NCBI GenBank assembly: GCA_036936605.1
Contig: JAUPFV010000002.1
Coordinates: 124,976,376 to 125,040,375, forward strand
DNA: 64,000 nt
Source of the DNA: Limnanthes douglasii subsp. nivea
Lineage: Eukaryota > Streptophyta > Magnoliopsida > Brassicales > Limnanthaceae
Direction: 5' to 3'
The notes under the pieces were generated by a model, which worked only from the letters and a program-made list of their open reading frames with translations, was not told the DNA's origin and searched no databases. The stretch's first letter is position 1; every line of letters starts with the position of its first letter. Below are positions 11,501-23,151 of this stretch, in pieces. The translations under genes were made by a program, and so were the position numbers.

Positions 11501-12880
11501 GAAAATAAAAAAAACATATTATTATATACCACATCATACCCAAAAAAATTTCACATGGAAGACATAAACAACGACAATGAATAATCAAGTCAATTTGAGG
11601 TTAAACATGCTTAATTTAATGAAACAATAGAAATCACAAACACTGTATGCCCAAATTACGCTAAATCACGCACACAATTTTCTAGATTTACGATAAAATT
11701 ATTGGTGAAATTATGAATTATGGGTGCCCAGAATTACCGAATTCAGGAACATTGGGTGCGCGATTTCGGTAATTCTGGACACCCAGAATTCGCGAAAACG
11801 CACGATACCGTATGTATACCCTCGATTCCAAAACCTGCAAAACTAAACGTAATCTATAAAATAGCATGCCAAAATTTACAAAAACACCTAACTAAACATA
11901 TATCTATAACCATAGTTCCAAACAACAAAAACAATCATAGAAAAATTCGAGTTTTTAAACCGAAACTAAAACTCTAAAAATTAATAAAAGTATCAAATTA
12001 AATTCTGAAATAATTACACAAATACATAGAGTAAACATACCTTAACGTGTTTGCAAACTTATATTTGAGAAATCTAACGTTTTTGGATTTGTGAATTTGA
12101 GAGGTTTTAGGGTTTAGAAGAGAGAAAAAAAGAGAGATTTGGTAAAGAATAAGTTTTTATATCAATGACATTTTTGTAAATATTGGGGTCTCATTATAGC
12201 CAAATTAGGTCACATTATAGCGGGGTCTCATTATAAGAAAAACGGGTCTCAATTTAGCCTTGTCCTTCAAAAAAAAACCTTAGCTTGTTATTTCCTCGAG
12301 AAAGGAAAACTCAAATTTACCCTTTTTATTATTATCCACCTAAACACCCCATATTTACCCAATTACCCCAAATCTTATCCAGTAACCTTACCTTCTCTAT
12401 TTATTTTTCTAGTCAATTACCCAATTACCTAACACCCACCTTTTTAATTTATTTCCACAATTAAATTTTTATGTTACCTAAATGGAAACTCTTACAGGCC
12501 AAACCCTAAAATCCAACTCCTATAAATACTACATAGTGAAACCCTAATCACCATACCAGCCAAATAATCTTATAAATTCTCTTACCAACAAAATCCTAAC
12601 ATTCAAATCGTTTCCAGTGGTTTCGAATCCCACGTATAGTTCATTCATGTTATTCCCAGGTTGCCTTTACACTGGTTTCTTGTATGCACCGATGTCGAAA
12701 TTGTTTTTTTTCATTTCTAGATTAAGTTTACTCTTCATTGGAAGAAAATCCCAACAATATTCAGTTTTTTAAATCATTTCAAAAATTGCAAGTGATTGTT
12801 CTTATAATGATAATGTTTATAGTTACTTTATATTTTATTTCTTAATTTTGTAAATTGAACCAAGACAACTACTAAGGAGT
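11501..12880. other. AT-rich spacer between two divergent PMD remnants
   Basis: No coding region is supported. The stretch holds a strong inverted repeat at 11721-11785 (separate entry) and, at 12180-12270, three short copies of GGGTCTCAATTTAG/GGGTCTCATTATA-like sequence. It may contain both PMD promoters. Confidence 0.5.
11721..11785. repeat. Hairpin-forming inverted repeat
   Basis: The arm TGGGTGCCCAGAATTACCGAA (11721-11741) pairs with about 11765-11785 on the opposite strand with one mismatch, across a loop of some 23 bases. It lies upstream of the minus-strand PMD remnant. Confidence 0.8.
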
Positions 12881-14390
12881 ATGTTTCAAGGGTCCTCATC
12901 ATCTTTGGAAAATGAAGATAATAAGCCACATATTGTTGAGGAGTCGCAACCACTTGAAGTTGCTCGTCCTGAACTTACGTCTCGATCTCTGAGACATAAT
13001 CGACGGGGAGCTAAAAGAGAACCATCTCTGGTTGTGATACCACAATCAGCATTTGAAGATGATGAAATTGATGAAAACGAAGATCCATCAATTTTGGAAG
13101 TCGAGAAAAAGGATTTCCTTACACGATTTCTTTATATACATTACTACAAAGGTTTTACAAACCATACAACGTATCATGTCTACCATGGTCGAGAAATAAT
13201 TTTTGTTTCTTTGTTATACTTTATTTTTTATTTACTTTTATTTCTTGATACTAATGTATCATTTAATTGTATCAAGAAAAAAGAGGGTCGTCTGTTGTGG
13301 TTTTTCTCCGCTATGAATATGGTCAATCGTTGGAAGCTGACCAACCAAAATAGTGTACGTCAGGTTATCGACTCTACACATTTCAGGCCATTGTTGGATG
13401 CCCTCCACCATTAAAGTACAAATGTATATTTGGTAGGCGCTTTTATAAATAGTGACATCATGCGACTACATCATTTTACTTTTCGTTTGGTTAAATGACA
13501 GTCATTCTTGACGATGTAGCCACCATTATTGGGTTACTGATATACGACAGATTGTTAGAGGTGTGTAAAATCAATGATTATGAGGAATGTGCAAAATTGA
13601 TACAAGATGTTATCAGGGTACCATATGTAAAATCTTTAGCAGAGGTTGAAACATGCAAATGGTATCAGTCTACGGTTGACTTGGCTAAGAAACCACTTCT
13701 CCAACGAGCGTTTTCAAGATGTAAGTGGTCGAATAAATAGAGTTTGTAAGGCTACTTAAATTATTTAGAATGACGCTTGATCACTTAAATATCTATTTAG
13801 TATGTTTATATTCTAACGCATTTGATCTATCCTATTTTCGAATATATATATATATATATATATTAATGTATCATTTGTACGAGTATTTAAGAATATTCGA
13901 ACCGATTTAAAATGTAGCATGGTTTATCGGTGGATTGAAATTTATGGACAAAATTGAGCCGTACCAAGCCTTTAGAGTTTCACGTCAGTTTGGATATATC
14001 CAAACTAATTTCATTTTATAGGAAAAACGTGCGCCTAGGAGAGATTATTTGGAAAATACATTGATTGATTTTAAAGATTATGTGTGGGAAAATCAGTACT
14101 AACATATACTACTACCGAGACACAGAGGAACTCTTATCAAAGAAAGTAATGGAATAAGTACGACCGCACCAGATTATAATGGTTGGATTAATCAAAATCT
14201 TTGGTACCTTGTCCCGAATGTGCCACAAAAAAAATTATACGGGAATAACCACAGCATTCAACCCACCAGGATAATATTACTGGAGGTTATGCTAAAATTA
14301 TCGATATATACGATGAATATGTAGACAATATGACGGGTGAAGAGTGTTATGCCACTTTTAGACACTGCATTCATATAAGCAAGTCGTATA
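12881..14390 (+). pseudogene. Second plant mobile domain (PMD) transposon gene, degenerate
   Basis: Bases 12881-13414 encode a charged N-terminal region followed, after an intron-like AT-rich stretch, by RWKLTNQNSVRQVIDSTHF and LLDALHH. The PMD core follows in shifted frames at 13420-13570 as LHHFTFRLVK and then MTVILDDVATIIGLLIYD. Further C-terminal PMD-family sequence is visible at about 13930-14100 (KIEPYQAFRVSRQFGYIQ). Several stops and at least one frameshift interrupt it. It is divergent from the other PMD remnant. It may belong to the same MULE-type element as the transposase at 16.6-18.3 kb, but I could not find shared termini. Confidence 0.7.
13842..13863. repeat. (AT)n microsatellite
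   Basis: A pure run of about eleven AT dinucleotides within the PMD remnant. Confidence 0.95.
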
Positions 14391-16615
14391 TATGATGACA
14401 ATGTTTTGTGTTGTGTTATTGTTTATTATGTTACTTTATTTTATGTAATATATTTGTTTATTTTGCGGATGACACATGTTTTGTGGACAATGTATGTTAG
14501 CAAATGAGGTTTAACTAATGATGTATGTTTTGTGTTAGTATGTGTTTTATTGAAATTTAAAATTCTTATTTAAAACAAAACAACACCTAAAAATGTTTTG
14601 TCTAATTCCTTTTTAAAGCACCACTAGTTTTTCTAACATAAGAAAAGGTTTTTAATTTAAAAAAATACACATCTAATTCTGAGCCAGCATCTCAGAATTA
14701 AATGCATTTCTTCTATTGGAAAATGTAATAAATATGGACTTAATTCTGAGACGGCATCTTGGAATTAACTGTTCTCGCCATCTCATAATCAAGTGTTTTG
14801 CTCATCTTGGAATTCAAGTTTTTTTTAAATATGTTATGTAATGGACATAATTCATGTTTTTGGATAAGAAAAATGACTGTACTTGAGATAACATGTGTGT
14901 CTTTATTTAAGTTGCTTTTATGGATTACACTATTGTTATCGGATACATTTCCTTATCTGCTTCGTCCCATCGGATTATGTTATCATTGGCTATTGTATAA
15001 AGAAGAGGTTCTTTTAAGTGAGAAACAACACTAAAAATAAACAATGGACTTCATGTGGAATGCTATTGAAGTTAGAATATCTTAAAAAACAACCAAACTA
15101 GTTAAAGAGCCAGAATATGACAAGTTTTAGGATGTATTGATTTGTAACTTTTACTACCTAATGAGGGTTAACCGCTATGTGGGGTATACCTTCATGCAGT
15201 ATACCAGAGATCAAACAAAGGTGGAAATTTATAAGGTTTATAAGAACACACAAATTTTTTGACCTTGGAGCGGAAAAATGAGAAGCTGCGGTCGAGTTGT
15301 ACGATAGTTTAATGACCAATGAAACAACTGAATACCAACTGAATAACATCCACGACCACATCACAACCACGAGAGAGGTAGCTATGTACGAGAAAGACTT
15401 TAGCAAAAAAAATTGAAGAAGCGGAAAATAGGGCGTGGAAATGGAATTGGTGAGACAAATAAAGAATGTTGGTCAGAATGTATGTTTTTATCAAAATTTC
15501 TAGATAATTTCAGTTTACACTTTATTATCTTATTTATGTTTCAAGATTAGCTTTGTTATCTTATCTATGTTTCATGTTAAGTTTTTTATATTATCGTTGT
15601 ACTTGTTTAAATTTTATATTGTTATTTATGTAACTTTTTTGTTGGTTAACAAGTTCTAATAATTATTAGGAAACTCCGTAGTATTGTAGAATAAAGTAAG
15701 ATAAGAAAGGGTAATACGAAAAGAAGTAATACTATTAACAAACATTTCGAAGTTATTATCACATAAAGTAAATGTTAAAAACGGTTAATATGAAGTTAAC
15801 ATAAAAAAACTTATTCTCGCTTTTAATCAATCCTTAAATCCACAACTTGTGGGGTTTTGGAGGTTGGATACCAACAAACGATGAAATTATTCTTTGCAAA
15901 TGAGAAAACAACATTTTAACTTCTTCCAAAACGTATTGGATATACGATGGGTAAACTAACGACAATGGTCTACCCAGAGATATGGTAACCTGTTATAAAA
16001 AATCAAATAGTATAATAGTATGAAATAATATAATAACTCTAGTGGTATAAAAGTAGTTGTACGCTAATATGATTGCCATGAACGTGAGCGATGCTAGTAT
16101 TTTTTGGTTCGTTCATAAGAGGAGAAACACCTTTTAGCGATGGAAACGTATATGTAATGTTGTCGAAAATTGTATATACGATGCATTTAAAACATTAGCA
16201 ATCACTGGAAAAATGTACGGAATTGTCATCCAATTTCTTAAATGGGTAATTAGGACATATCAATCTAGACAACATAGTTTAACATCAATCTAGACAACAT
16301 AGTTTAACATTAACCCTTTCACGACCACCATAAATTTTATCATACAAAGGTAGGTCCAATAAGATATCTTCTTTAGTGCGGTCCTAACATGCAGTCATAC
16401 GTTTTTGTCATAATAAGTTATGTGGACGGCGAATCTGAAACCACAATGACCATATAAACCCATATTATTGCAATCAGATATGAATAAACGTAAATATTTG
16501 GAGAGGTATTATAAAAATATTGACGTATTATTTAGAATTTTCACCTTTGGAGGCTTGATAATCTTGGAGTATTACGAGTCTTAGTAATCTTTCGTACATT
16601 TGGTGTAGCTTTATT
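14391..16615. other. AT-rich transposon debris with an AATTCTGAG repeat cluster at 14675-14815
   Basis: No intact gene is seen. Between 14675 and 14815 the phrase (T)AATTCTGAGNNNGCATCT recurs with GAATTA downstream, giving imperfect palindromes. A 15050-15480 plus-strand stretch has codon-like content (MDFMWNAIEVRI, LMRVNRYVGYTFMQYTRDQ) with stops; I do not recognise it. A short direct duplication (CAATCTAGACAACATAGTTTAACAT) lies at about 16260-16308. Confidence 0.5.
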
Positions 16616-18340
16616 TTAAGCATATGGTGTAGCTTTTGTTTGGCTAAGTAATGATCTAATAGTGCTTTTGGTTGTAGTCGGGGATATATGACTTACGTAC
16701 GATGGTGTTTTCGCACAATCGCCTAGCTCTGTATATTCGAATCCCGACAATTCCCTCTTTATTGAATTGACGTTAGCATGTTTACTATCTCTATCTTTAG
16801 TCTTAGCTTTCTCTACGAGTGGAATGACTTTGGTTCTTTTAGGTTCAAGTACTTCACGGATTTTCCTAATGATACGTAGTCGAGGCTCACGATTGTACCC
16901 ACAGATTAGAGAGCCAACCGATGTTATTTCTTCCTCGATAAAATCAACTTCTTTATATGCGTCGTGCTTCATAATCCTTAACATTGTCCACCTTTTTTCG
17001 ACTATACTTGCATCGAAGAATACATGCTACATTAATAATAAACCAGCCTCCATGCGCATACCAAACCGTGAGTACTTCCAATAACACATCCACATTCCAC
17101 TTTATCATTCCTTATTTTCTTAACCTTTTCATAATGCTCTTTCATAAGTTTGAGAGAAATTTCCGACGCGGAACGTCTAATAACCCATAATATCCAAACA
17201 TCATAATCAAGCTGAGAGAAAAGCATTTTTTACGATACTTTTATATTCATGTATTGAATCTCTAGTAAAGAATCAAATCTTCCCCATAATGCATCAAATA
17301 GAAGCAAACACGTCCCAAGGTAATGTTTCAAGGTGGAATGCGAACTCTCCGCCCTAATATTCGTGACAACAAATGTTTGTTTAAAATGCATAAATAATAT
17401 AATAACTGCATTACATTATAACTATTTTGGCTTACTGATTTGTTGTGTTGTTGCCAAAATGTTTGAACTTGTTAGTGTAGGCACAAAGAAACTTTTCACC
17501 GTAAGGAGCTTTGAGTCATGTTTGAGTGCATTCGAGGGCTCCAGGGTATGTCTTGTATTCTTCTTTCATACTTTCAATGTTTGAGTTCAACTTGCTTACG
17601 GTGTCCGAATAAACAACTGTATTCCAAAACACTTGAAAATCCGTGGAATATGTTTGTTTCGTTAAACAATTTCTTAGTCTTCATTAAGATATTACTTTTT
17701 ATGTGCCATTTACATAGCATGTGTGTCACTTTCAGAAATATAATCCCAATTGCTTTCATTAATTCCAAGTTCTTATCCGTCATAATAATATTAGGTAAAT
17801 GGCATGAGCAACCTCAAACGTTCCAATGTCCACATGTAATTTTCAACATTTTCGTGCTTCAAAAAAAACAAAAGCGACCGCAAATGTGATGTTGGTTGAC
17901 ATAATACCAACAATCTCGAATAATGGCATAATAAGTTTTCTCGCTTGAGGCTGGTGTTTACCCCTACCGCATGAAACTACCAAATACCATTGACCATTTT
18001 CGAGAGGATGAGCTCTTGGTGCAAAAGGACAATCTGTTTTTTTGCTTAATTTTCTCCTTTTCACGTTATGTGCCTTTTGTCTTAACCTATACTTTCCAAA
18101 TTTCTCGCAAGAATAAAACAATCGATGAGTATTCCCGTGTTATCCAAAATCGTACTTACTTTCCATCAAATAATATTTCAACTCTCGACCGATGCTCGTT
18201 ATCCATTCTGTAAATTTGGATCTAATTTATTGTGCTTGGGTGGTGAATGCGTCGGTGTGATCCGGATATATAATATCATCAGGAGTAATATGAGAAGGGG
18301 AAATTTTAGGTTTCGAAAAAATTTCAAATTCCTACATTAT
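16616..18340 (-). pseudogene. MULE transposase remnant with FAR1-type DNA-binding domain
   Basis: On the minus strand the N-terminal part (18121-17900) holds a FAR1/WRKY-GCM1-like zinc-binding region: KLSKKTDCPFAP, then WYLVVSCGRGKHQP. The catalytic region (17783-17574) shows MTDKNLELMKAI and MLCKWHIKSNI, matching the TD...LM.AI and CxWHI boxes of MULE transposases. C-terminal parts follow at 17226-17032 and 16984-16616, the latter with TKDRDSKHANVNSIKRELSGFEY, like the usual P-rich tail. Frames are broken and segments of the DDE core are missing. It would have moved a Mutator-like element; now it is a relic. Confidence 0.75.
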
Positions 18341-19300
18341 TAATAAGTAATGTGTTAATAAAGTTACAATAAAAATAACAAATAATCCAAAAAAAAACTA
18401 AATACAAACGTTACAATGCCCACATGCCTTGTTTTTGTACATAACAGTTGATTCTGAATGGGTGTTTCGTAGTCAATTGTTTTCTGCCAAAACAACTGAT
18501 TGCGATTGGTGTTCGGAATTAATCTACAAAATTTGGATTTTTGAAATGAGTTCTTTTAAAACAGCTTTTGATGTTAGATAAATGTAAAACTAAAATACAA
18601 GATTAAATTAAATTGTTGGTTGATTGAGTGATGTTTTTCGATTTTGGTTGTTGGTGTCTTCCTCTTCTATGATTAATTTGTAAGAATTTTTTTTTTATTT
18701 TTAGAGTTTAATTTTATAACTTAAATGATATATGTTGACTATAATTCATCTTAATTATATATTTGTTAGAATAAAAGTTTAATTCACATCAAATTATAAT
18801 TTAGAAAATAAATAAAAAATTATATAAAATAAATTTTAATTATTTTTTACACAAACAAAATAAAATTTATAAGAAGAAAAAACTACACCCAAAACATCTA
18901 CCATTATATTTTTTGTGTTAAAAATGACGAAATATAGTCTAATTCCTGTTAGATATCTGACAAAAGATAAATTTTAACAAAAAAAACAATATTTTTTTGG
19001 TAAAAAACGGTGAAAAAATGCTCAAATTTCACCGACATTTGGCGGACGCAGCTACTTTTAATGAAAGTAGCACTTTCGGTGTCCATTCCGTCAATTTATT
19101 CGGCCAGTCCTACTTTTACTTGCCCGATATACCCCAAGCGAGAAAATGCAATCAGTTATCTCAAATGTGAGGTTCAGTCGAAGCCACCTCGTCCCACTTA
19201 TTTATTTGAGAAGAGGAATCTTTTTTATATTAAAAACCCTAAAACAAATCAAGATAGCACAAAAAGGTCAAATTTTTAAGGAGAAGGAAAGGTAAACAAC
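18341..19300. other. AT-rich intergenic region upstream of PSRP6
   Basis: No gene is supported. The distal part (18341-18900) is very AT-rich. The proximal 300 bases are richer in GC and probably hold the PSRP6 promoter and leader, with no clear TATA box that I can assign. Confidence 0.5.
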
Positions 19301-19666
19301 ATGTCAATATTGACATTGAGCTCTAGGATAATCCCACCACCAACTCCAATAACGGCGTCGTTTCGTGTTGGGTCATCTTCAACAACGAAGCTTAACCCAG
19401 GTGCGAGCGTCATCAATGGTGGTGGACTGAAAATCGAGTGTTCTTCTCGACCACAGAAGAAATCAACTGCGCATCACAGGAAGACGAGGCCACGCAAGTC
19501 CCAACCATGGGACATCAATCGCAAACCGACACAGTATCCTCCTCTCGCTGCTCTTCCTCCTGAGTGGACACTCGTTTCTTCTGCTAGCGAGGATGGTGTT
19601 TCCGTTGCTGTTCCCGAGACTGATATTCCTTCTCTTGCTTTACAGACACCGGTTTCCGGTGGGTAG
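19301..19666 (+). CDS. PSRP6: 50S ribosomal protein 6, chloroplastic (plastid-specific cL38)
   Basis: A single uninterrupted 121-residue protein. Residues 1-45 are rich in serine, threonine and small residues and look like a chloroplast transit peptide. The core from about residue 46 ([20 protein letters not shown], then [15 protein letters not shown] to about 90) is the strongly conserved, very basic signature of PSRP6, a plastid-specific subunit of the large ribosomal subunit. The C-terminus is variable. The length agrees with the family (about 105-125 residues). The start at 19301 follows AACA (AACATGT), a good plant context. This is the most conserved host gene in the left half and is flanked by transposon debris on both sides. 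Regulation is not visible in the sequence. Confidence 0.92.
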   Translation: MSILTLSSRIIPPPTPITASFRVGSSSTTKLNPGASVINGGGLKIECSSRPQKKSTAHHRKTRPRKSQPWDINRKPTQYPPLAALPPEWTLVSSASEDGVSVAVPETDIPSLALQTPVSGG

Positions 19667-20140
19667 TTTCTTGTATGTTGTTTTGACGCTCTTCCTTTTT
19701 GTGTTTGACAATTTGTGTTTGGCTTTTTGGCTGCTGTATGTCATTTACTACCTATGGGGTTATTATTGAACGTCTCATGATTTGCTGCTTAAACCCAAAA
19801 TTGGTGCTGTTTAGATCTATGTGAGTGTCAAAACTCAAAAGGATCCGATTGAAGATAACATTTTGATTTGTTAAAAATGAAAACTTTTTTCTTTGTCTGA
19901 ATCCACAAGTTGACTACTTTCTTCTATACAACCAAACAGGACTTTAGAGTTGAGATTGATAATCTACTGTCTTGATAAAATCCATGAATTTTCATGTTCT
20001 GATTTTATCAATACATTGTACTGAGATGCTGTAAATTTGTAAATCATTTGACTCTGTCTCTTTTAAGTTGGATATTTGTTATGCATTAATCAATTCAAAT
20101 AACAAATTCAGCTGTATTTAGGTGTTTGTGGGCAGTGTAT
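19667..20140. other. 3' flank of PSRP6
   Basis: T-rich non-coding sequence, presumably the PSRP6 3' UTR and intergenic DNA up to the segmental-duplication border at about 20141. No other feature is seen. Confidence 0.5.
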
Positions 20141-20185
20141 GGTTTTGTTTCAACACATTTGTAAGGTTCACCGATCCAGATCCGT

Positions 20186-20370
20186 AGAAGGTTGCTTTCG
20201 CAGCCATATTGTCTTCAAATACATGAATAGGAATCTGTAAATAAAAAGTAGAAGCTTGCTTGCGCAGCCATATTGTCTTCAAATACATGAATAGGAATCT
20301 GTAAATAAAAAAATAACTCTAATCATATTGTCTGCAAATACATGAATAGGAACTTGTAAATAAAAAATAA
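20186..20370. repeat. 65-bp direct repeat covering a former splice acceptor, 2.6 copies
   Basis: The phrase GCAGCCATATTGTCTTCAAA with CATGAATAGGAATCTGTAAA appears at about 20199 and again about 65 bases later, with a third partial copy at about 20315. Copy B (44930-45000) has only one. Confidence 0.88.
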
Positions 20371-21137
20371 CTTTAGGGAACTACAACACAACACCTTAAT
20401 CAATGATATTAACAAAATGTTTGAAGTGGGGTATTAAATAATGCGATTTTTTTGTTAACCTATACAACTAGTTGTTTGAAAATAGTAAAATCATGAATTG
20501 TTTGAATCCTTTGTATTACGAGTTGTTTGTTATACGATCCTATAGCAAGTTGTGGGCAACTCTAAGAACGCAAATTGCATTGAAACACCACCAAATGAGT
20601 GTTTTGTCCAATATACTACCAAATATGAGTTGTTTGCATAACCCTACTATGAGGATGCGAGTTGTTCTACTGTACATGATACACAAATGCGAGTTGTGCC
20701 TACTTTGCACATGCATGTTGACAAAAACTGAAAAATATGGAAACATAAGCCAAACCAACAAAGAACTCAATAAACTACATTTAGTAACGGAAACCCATAC
20801 AAGGCGCATAACCTAACGTCGAGCACGATAAAGCCAATAACTAAGATCCTACTTATGATCGTAACTACATAATTTCAGTAAAACTAACTAACGTCGATCG
20901 TAAATAAACATAAACATGCACTTAAAACACAGTAAACACGCAAAAAATATAGCTTTTTAAGAGAGCTCTGTACCTGCAAACTCGACTCTGAGTTTCTTCA
21001 CCGGTCGTCGTATACTCAACGGCTTCGTGCTTATTGCTTACTGGAAGGAGGTTAGTGGCTAGTGTTTAACTATCGACGGTCGAATTTTGGATGAGGACAG
21101 TAAATTGGACAGTTTCATAGATAAGAGAGAAAGAAAA

Positions 21138-21248
21138 GACAGTATTCCTGGGGTTAATTGGGGTGGAAACAGAAGACAGTATTCCTGGGGTTAATTGGGG
21201 TGGAAACAGAAGACAGTATTCCTGGGGTTAATTGGGGTGGAAACAGGT
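21138..21248. repeat. 37-bp tandem repeat, three copies
   Basis: Three near-identical units start at 21138, 21175 and 21212. Each reads GACAGTATTCCTGGGGTTAA followed by TTGGGGTGGAAACAGAA. The matching site in copy B (about 45790-45830) has one diverged unit. Confidence 0.95.
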
Positions 21249-21260
21249 ATATATAGCACG

Positions 21261-23100
21261 GAGTAATTTTTGTCCATTTAAATTGAGGTACCAAATGACA
21301 CTGTCCTATTTTTAAGTATTAGTTGGTAATTTGGTAAGTGTGTGAGTTTTTGATAATACTTTTCTCTTAAATAAAATTAAATAAAAATAACGGATATCTC
21401 CTTCAGCCAACAACCATTATTTCAAGATGATTCAAACCAAGTTCTGTGTTTTTTAACATACCAGCTAAGCTGCTAACATACCAAGTTCTGTTTCAACCAT
21501 TTTTAATTACGTTTTCCAGCTAATAGGTGATAGTAACTGCATACGATCATATAGTGCAAATTAAAAACTTTTAAATTTAGCTGGATCTTATTTTTCAAAT
21601 ATTTATAAAATTTTATATAAAAATAACAACCTAAAATATATTTAGAATAAAGAACATACAAATCTATACATAATAAAGTTTCAGAAGGATTGAAATGAAG
21701 ATATAATTATTGAGTTCTTGAGTGTTAGGTATACAAATCTATACATAACACTATACATAATAAAGTTTCAAAAGGATTGAAATGAAGATATAATTATTGT
21801 GTTCTTGAGTGTTAGGTGTACACTCAAAGTGACTAGAACATGAGCTGCTAGAACCTAAATGTATGAATTGATGAGACTAAAGTGCAAGAGCTAGAACTAT
21901 AAAGTGTATGACATAAAATCTCAACAAAGACTTATTTTCATAGTGTATAGTATAACTAGATAGAAACATATGGTAAAAATGTATTGAAATCACCTAAACA
22001 ACCATTTGTACCTCAGGGAGACAAAATCAATCATAAATAAGTATAAAATCCCTCTAAGACACTTCAATGTTACATCTTGGCCGCTTTCAAAGAGAGTTCT
22101 TAGAAGGTTTATTCAGTTTAAGGGATTTATTCAAACGGAGAGATTTTAGTATAAAATGAAATTAAATAAATTTATGTTAATATTTTTTTAAAAAAATAAG
22201 AATAAAATTTAAACACTAGTATGAACAAATCTAACCATTGAAATTTTTAAGTGAAATATAAATATTAAACAAAAATAAATAATATTTCAATTTTAAAATT
22301 TACTTTTAGTTGGATATTTGTTACGTTACTGATCAAGATTCACAGCAGATTCAACCAGAATAGATAAGGTTTTGAACAAAAATAATTCCATTTATTGAGT
22401 AGTGAGAGTTTCAGACGGAGAGATTTTAGTGTAAAATAAGTTTAAATATATTTATGCTAATATTAATATTTTTTTCATTTTAAAATTCAAGAATAAAAAT
22501 TTAAACACAATAATAGGAATAAATCTAACCATTATAATTTTGAAGTGAAATATAAATATTGATGGATATTAAACAAAAATAATTATAATTAATATATATA
22601 ATTTAAAACTTAATATTAAAATTCAACTTAAAATTAAAATTCAGCTGTATTTAGTTGCTTCTCGAATGCCCTATTATACTGCAACTTATTTTACTATATA
22701 TTTAATATTTTCTTTTTTAAAAAAATCATAACAAATTCAACCAGAATAGATAAGGGTTTGAACAAAAAAATATCCATTTATTTAGTATTTCAAACTGAAA
22801 GATTTTAGTTTCAAACTGAGAGATTTTAGTGTAAAATGAGTTTACATATTTTTATGCTAATATTCTGTTTTTTTTAAATCAAGAATAATTTTTTTAACAC
22901 ATTAAAACGAATAAATCTTAACCACAGAAATTTTGAAGTGAAATATAAATATTGATGGATATTGACAAAAACAATAAATATTTATAATTTTAAACTTAAA
23001 ATTGTAAAATAATAATTTGATAAATAAATGATTTACTAACAGAATCCTGAAAATAGTGAAATAGGATAAGGTTAAAAGATAATTCTGTTTTTAAAAAAAT
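21261..23100. other. Upstream region of beta-xylosidase A with three repeated AT-rich modules
   Basis: No gene is supported. Modules anchored by AGATTTTAGTRTAAAAT at 22141, 22421 and 22821 each continue to TGAAGTGAAATATAAATATT, roughly 110-130 bases on. The same three modules occur upstream of beta-xylosidase B (46060-46780). A smaller direct repeat with CATAATAAAGTTTCARAAGG occurs at 21668-21716 and 21755-21800. Confidence 0.65.
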
Positions 23101-23109
23101 CTATATAGA
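23101..23109 (+). promoter_or_regulatory. Candidate TATA box of beta-xylosidase A
   Basis: CTATATAGA lies about 43-50 bases before the start codon, at the position shared by copy B (46879-46887). The short spacing implies a leader of about 15-25 bases. Confidence 0.65.
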
Positions 23110-23151
23110 GGGAAGCTCACTTTTATTCACCAAGTTGTTTCTAAGTCTTAC

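Larger units (their letters stand above)
20141..21260 (-). pseudogene. 5' fragment of a DUF1985-Ulp1 transposon gene (duplicated)
   Basis: It corresponds to 44876-45890. On the minus strand it includes the GC-richer first exon around 20965-21090 (donor-like GTACAGAG), the first long intron with several GAGTTGTTT motifs (20460-20710), and the beginning of the next exon near 20141-20220. It ends abruptly at the duplication border, so no protein can be made. Confidence 0.75.

Noticed and set aside
13842..13863. AT dinucleotide runs (also 26659-26680 and 45850-45870) as origins or regulatory elements
   Set aside because: They are ordinary plant microsatellites with no further signal.
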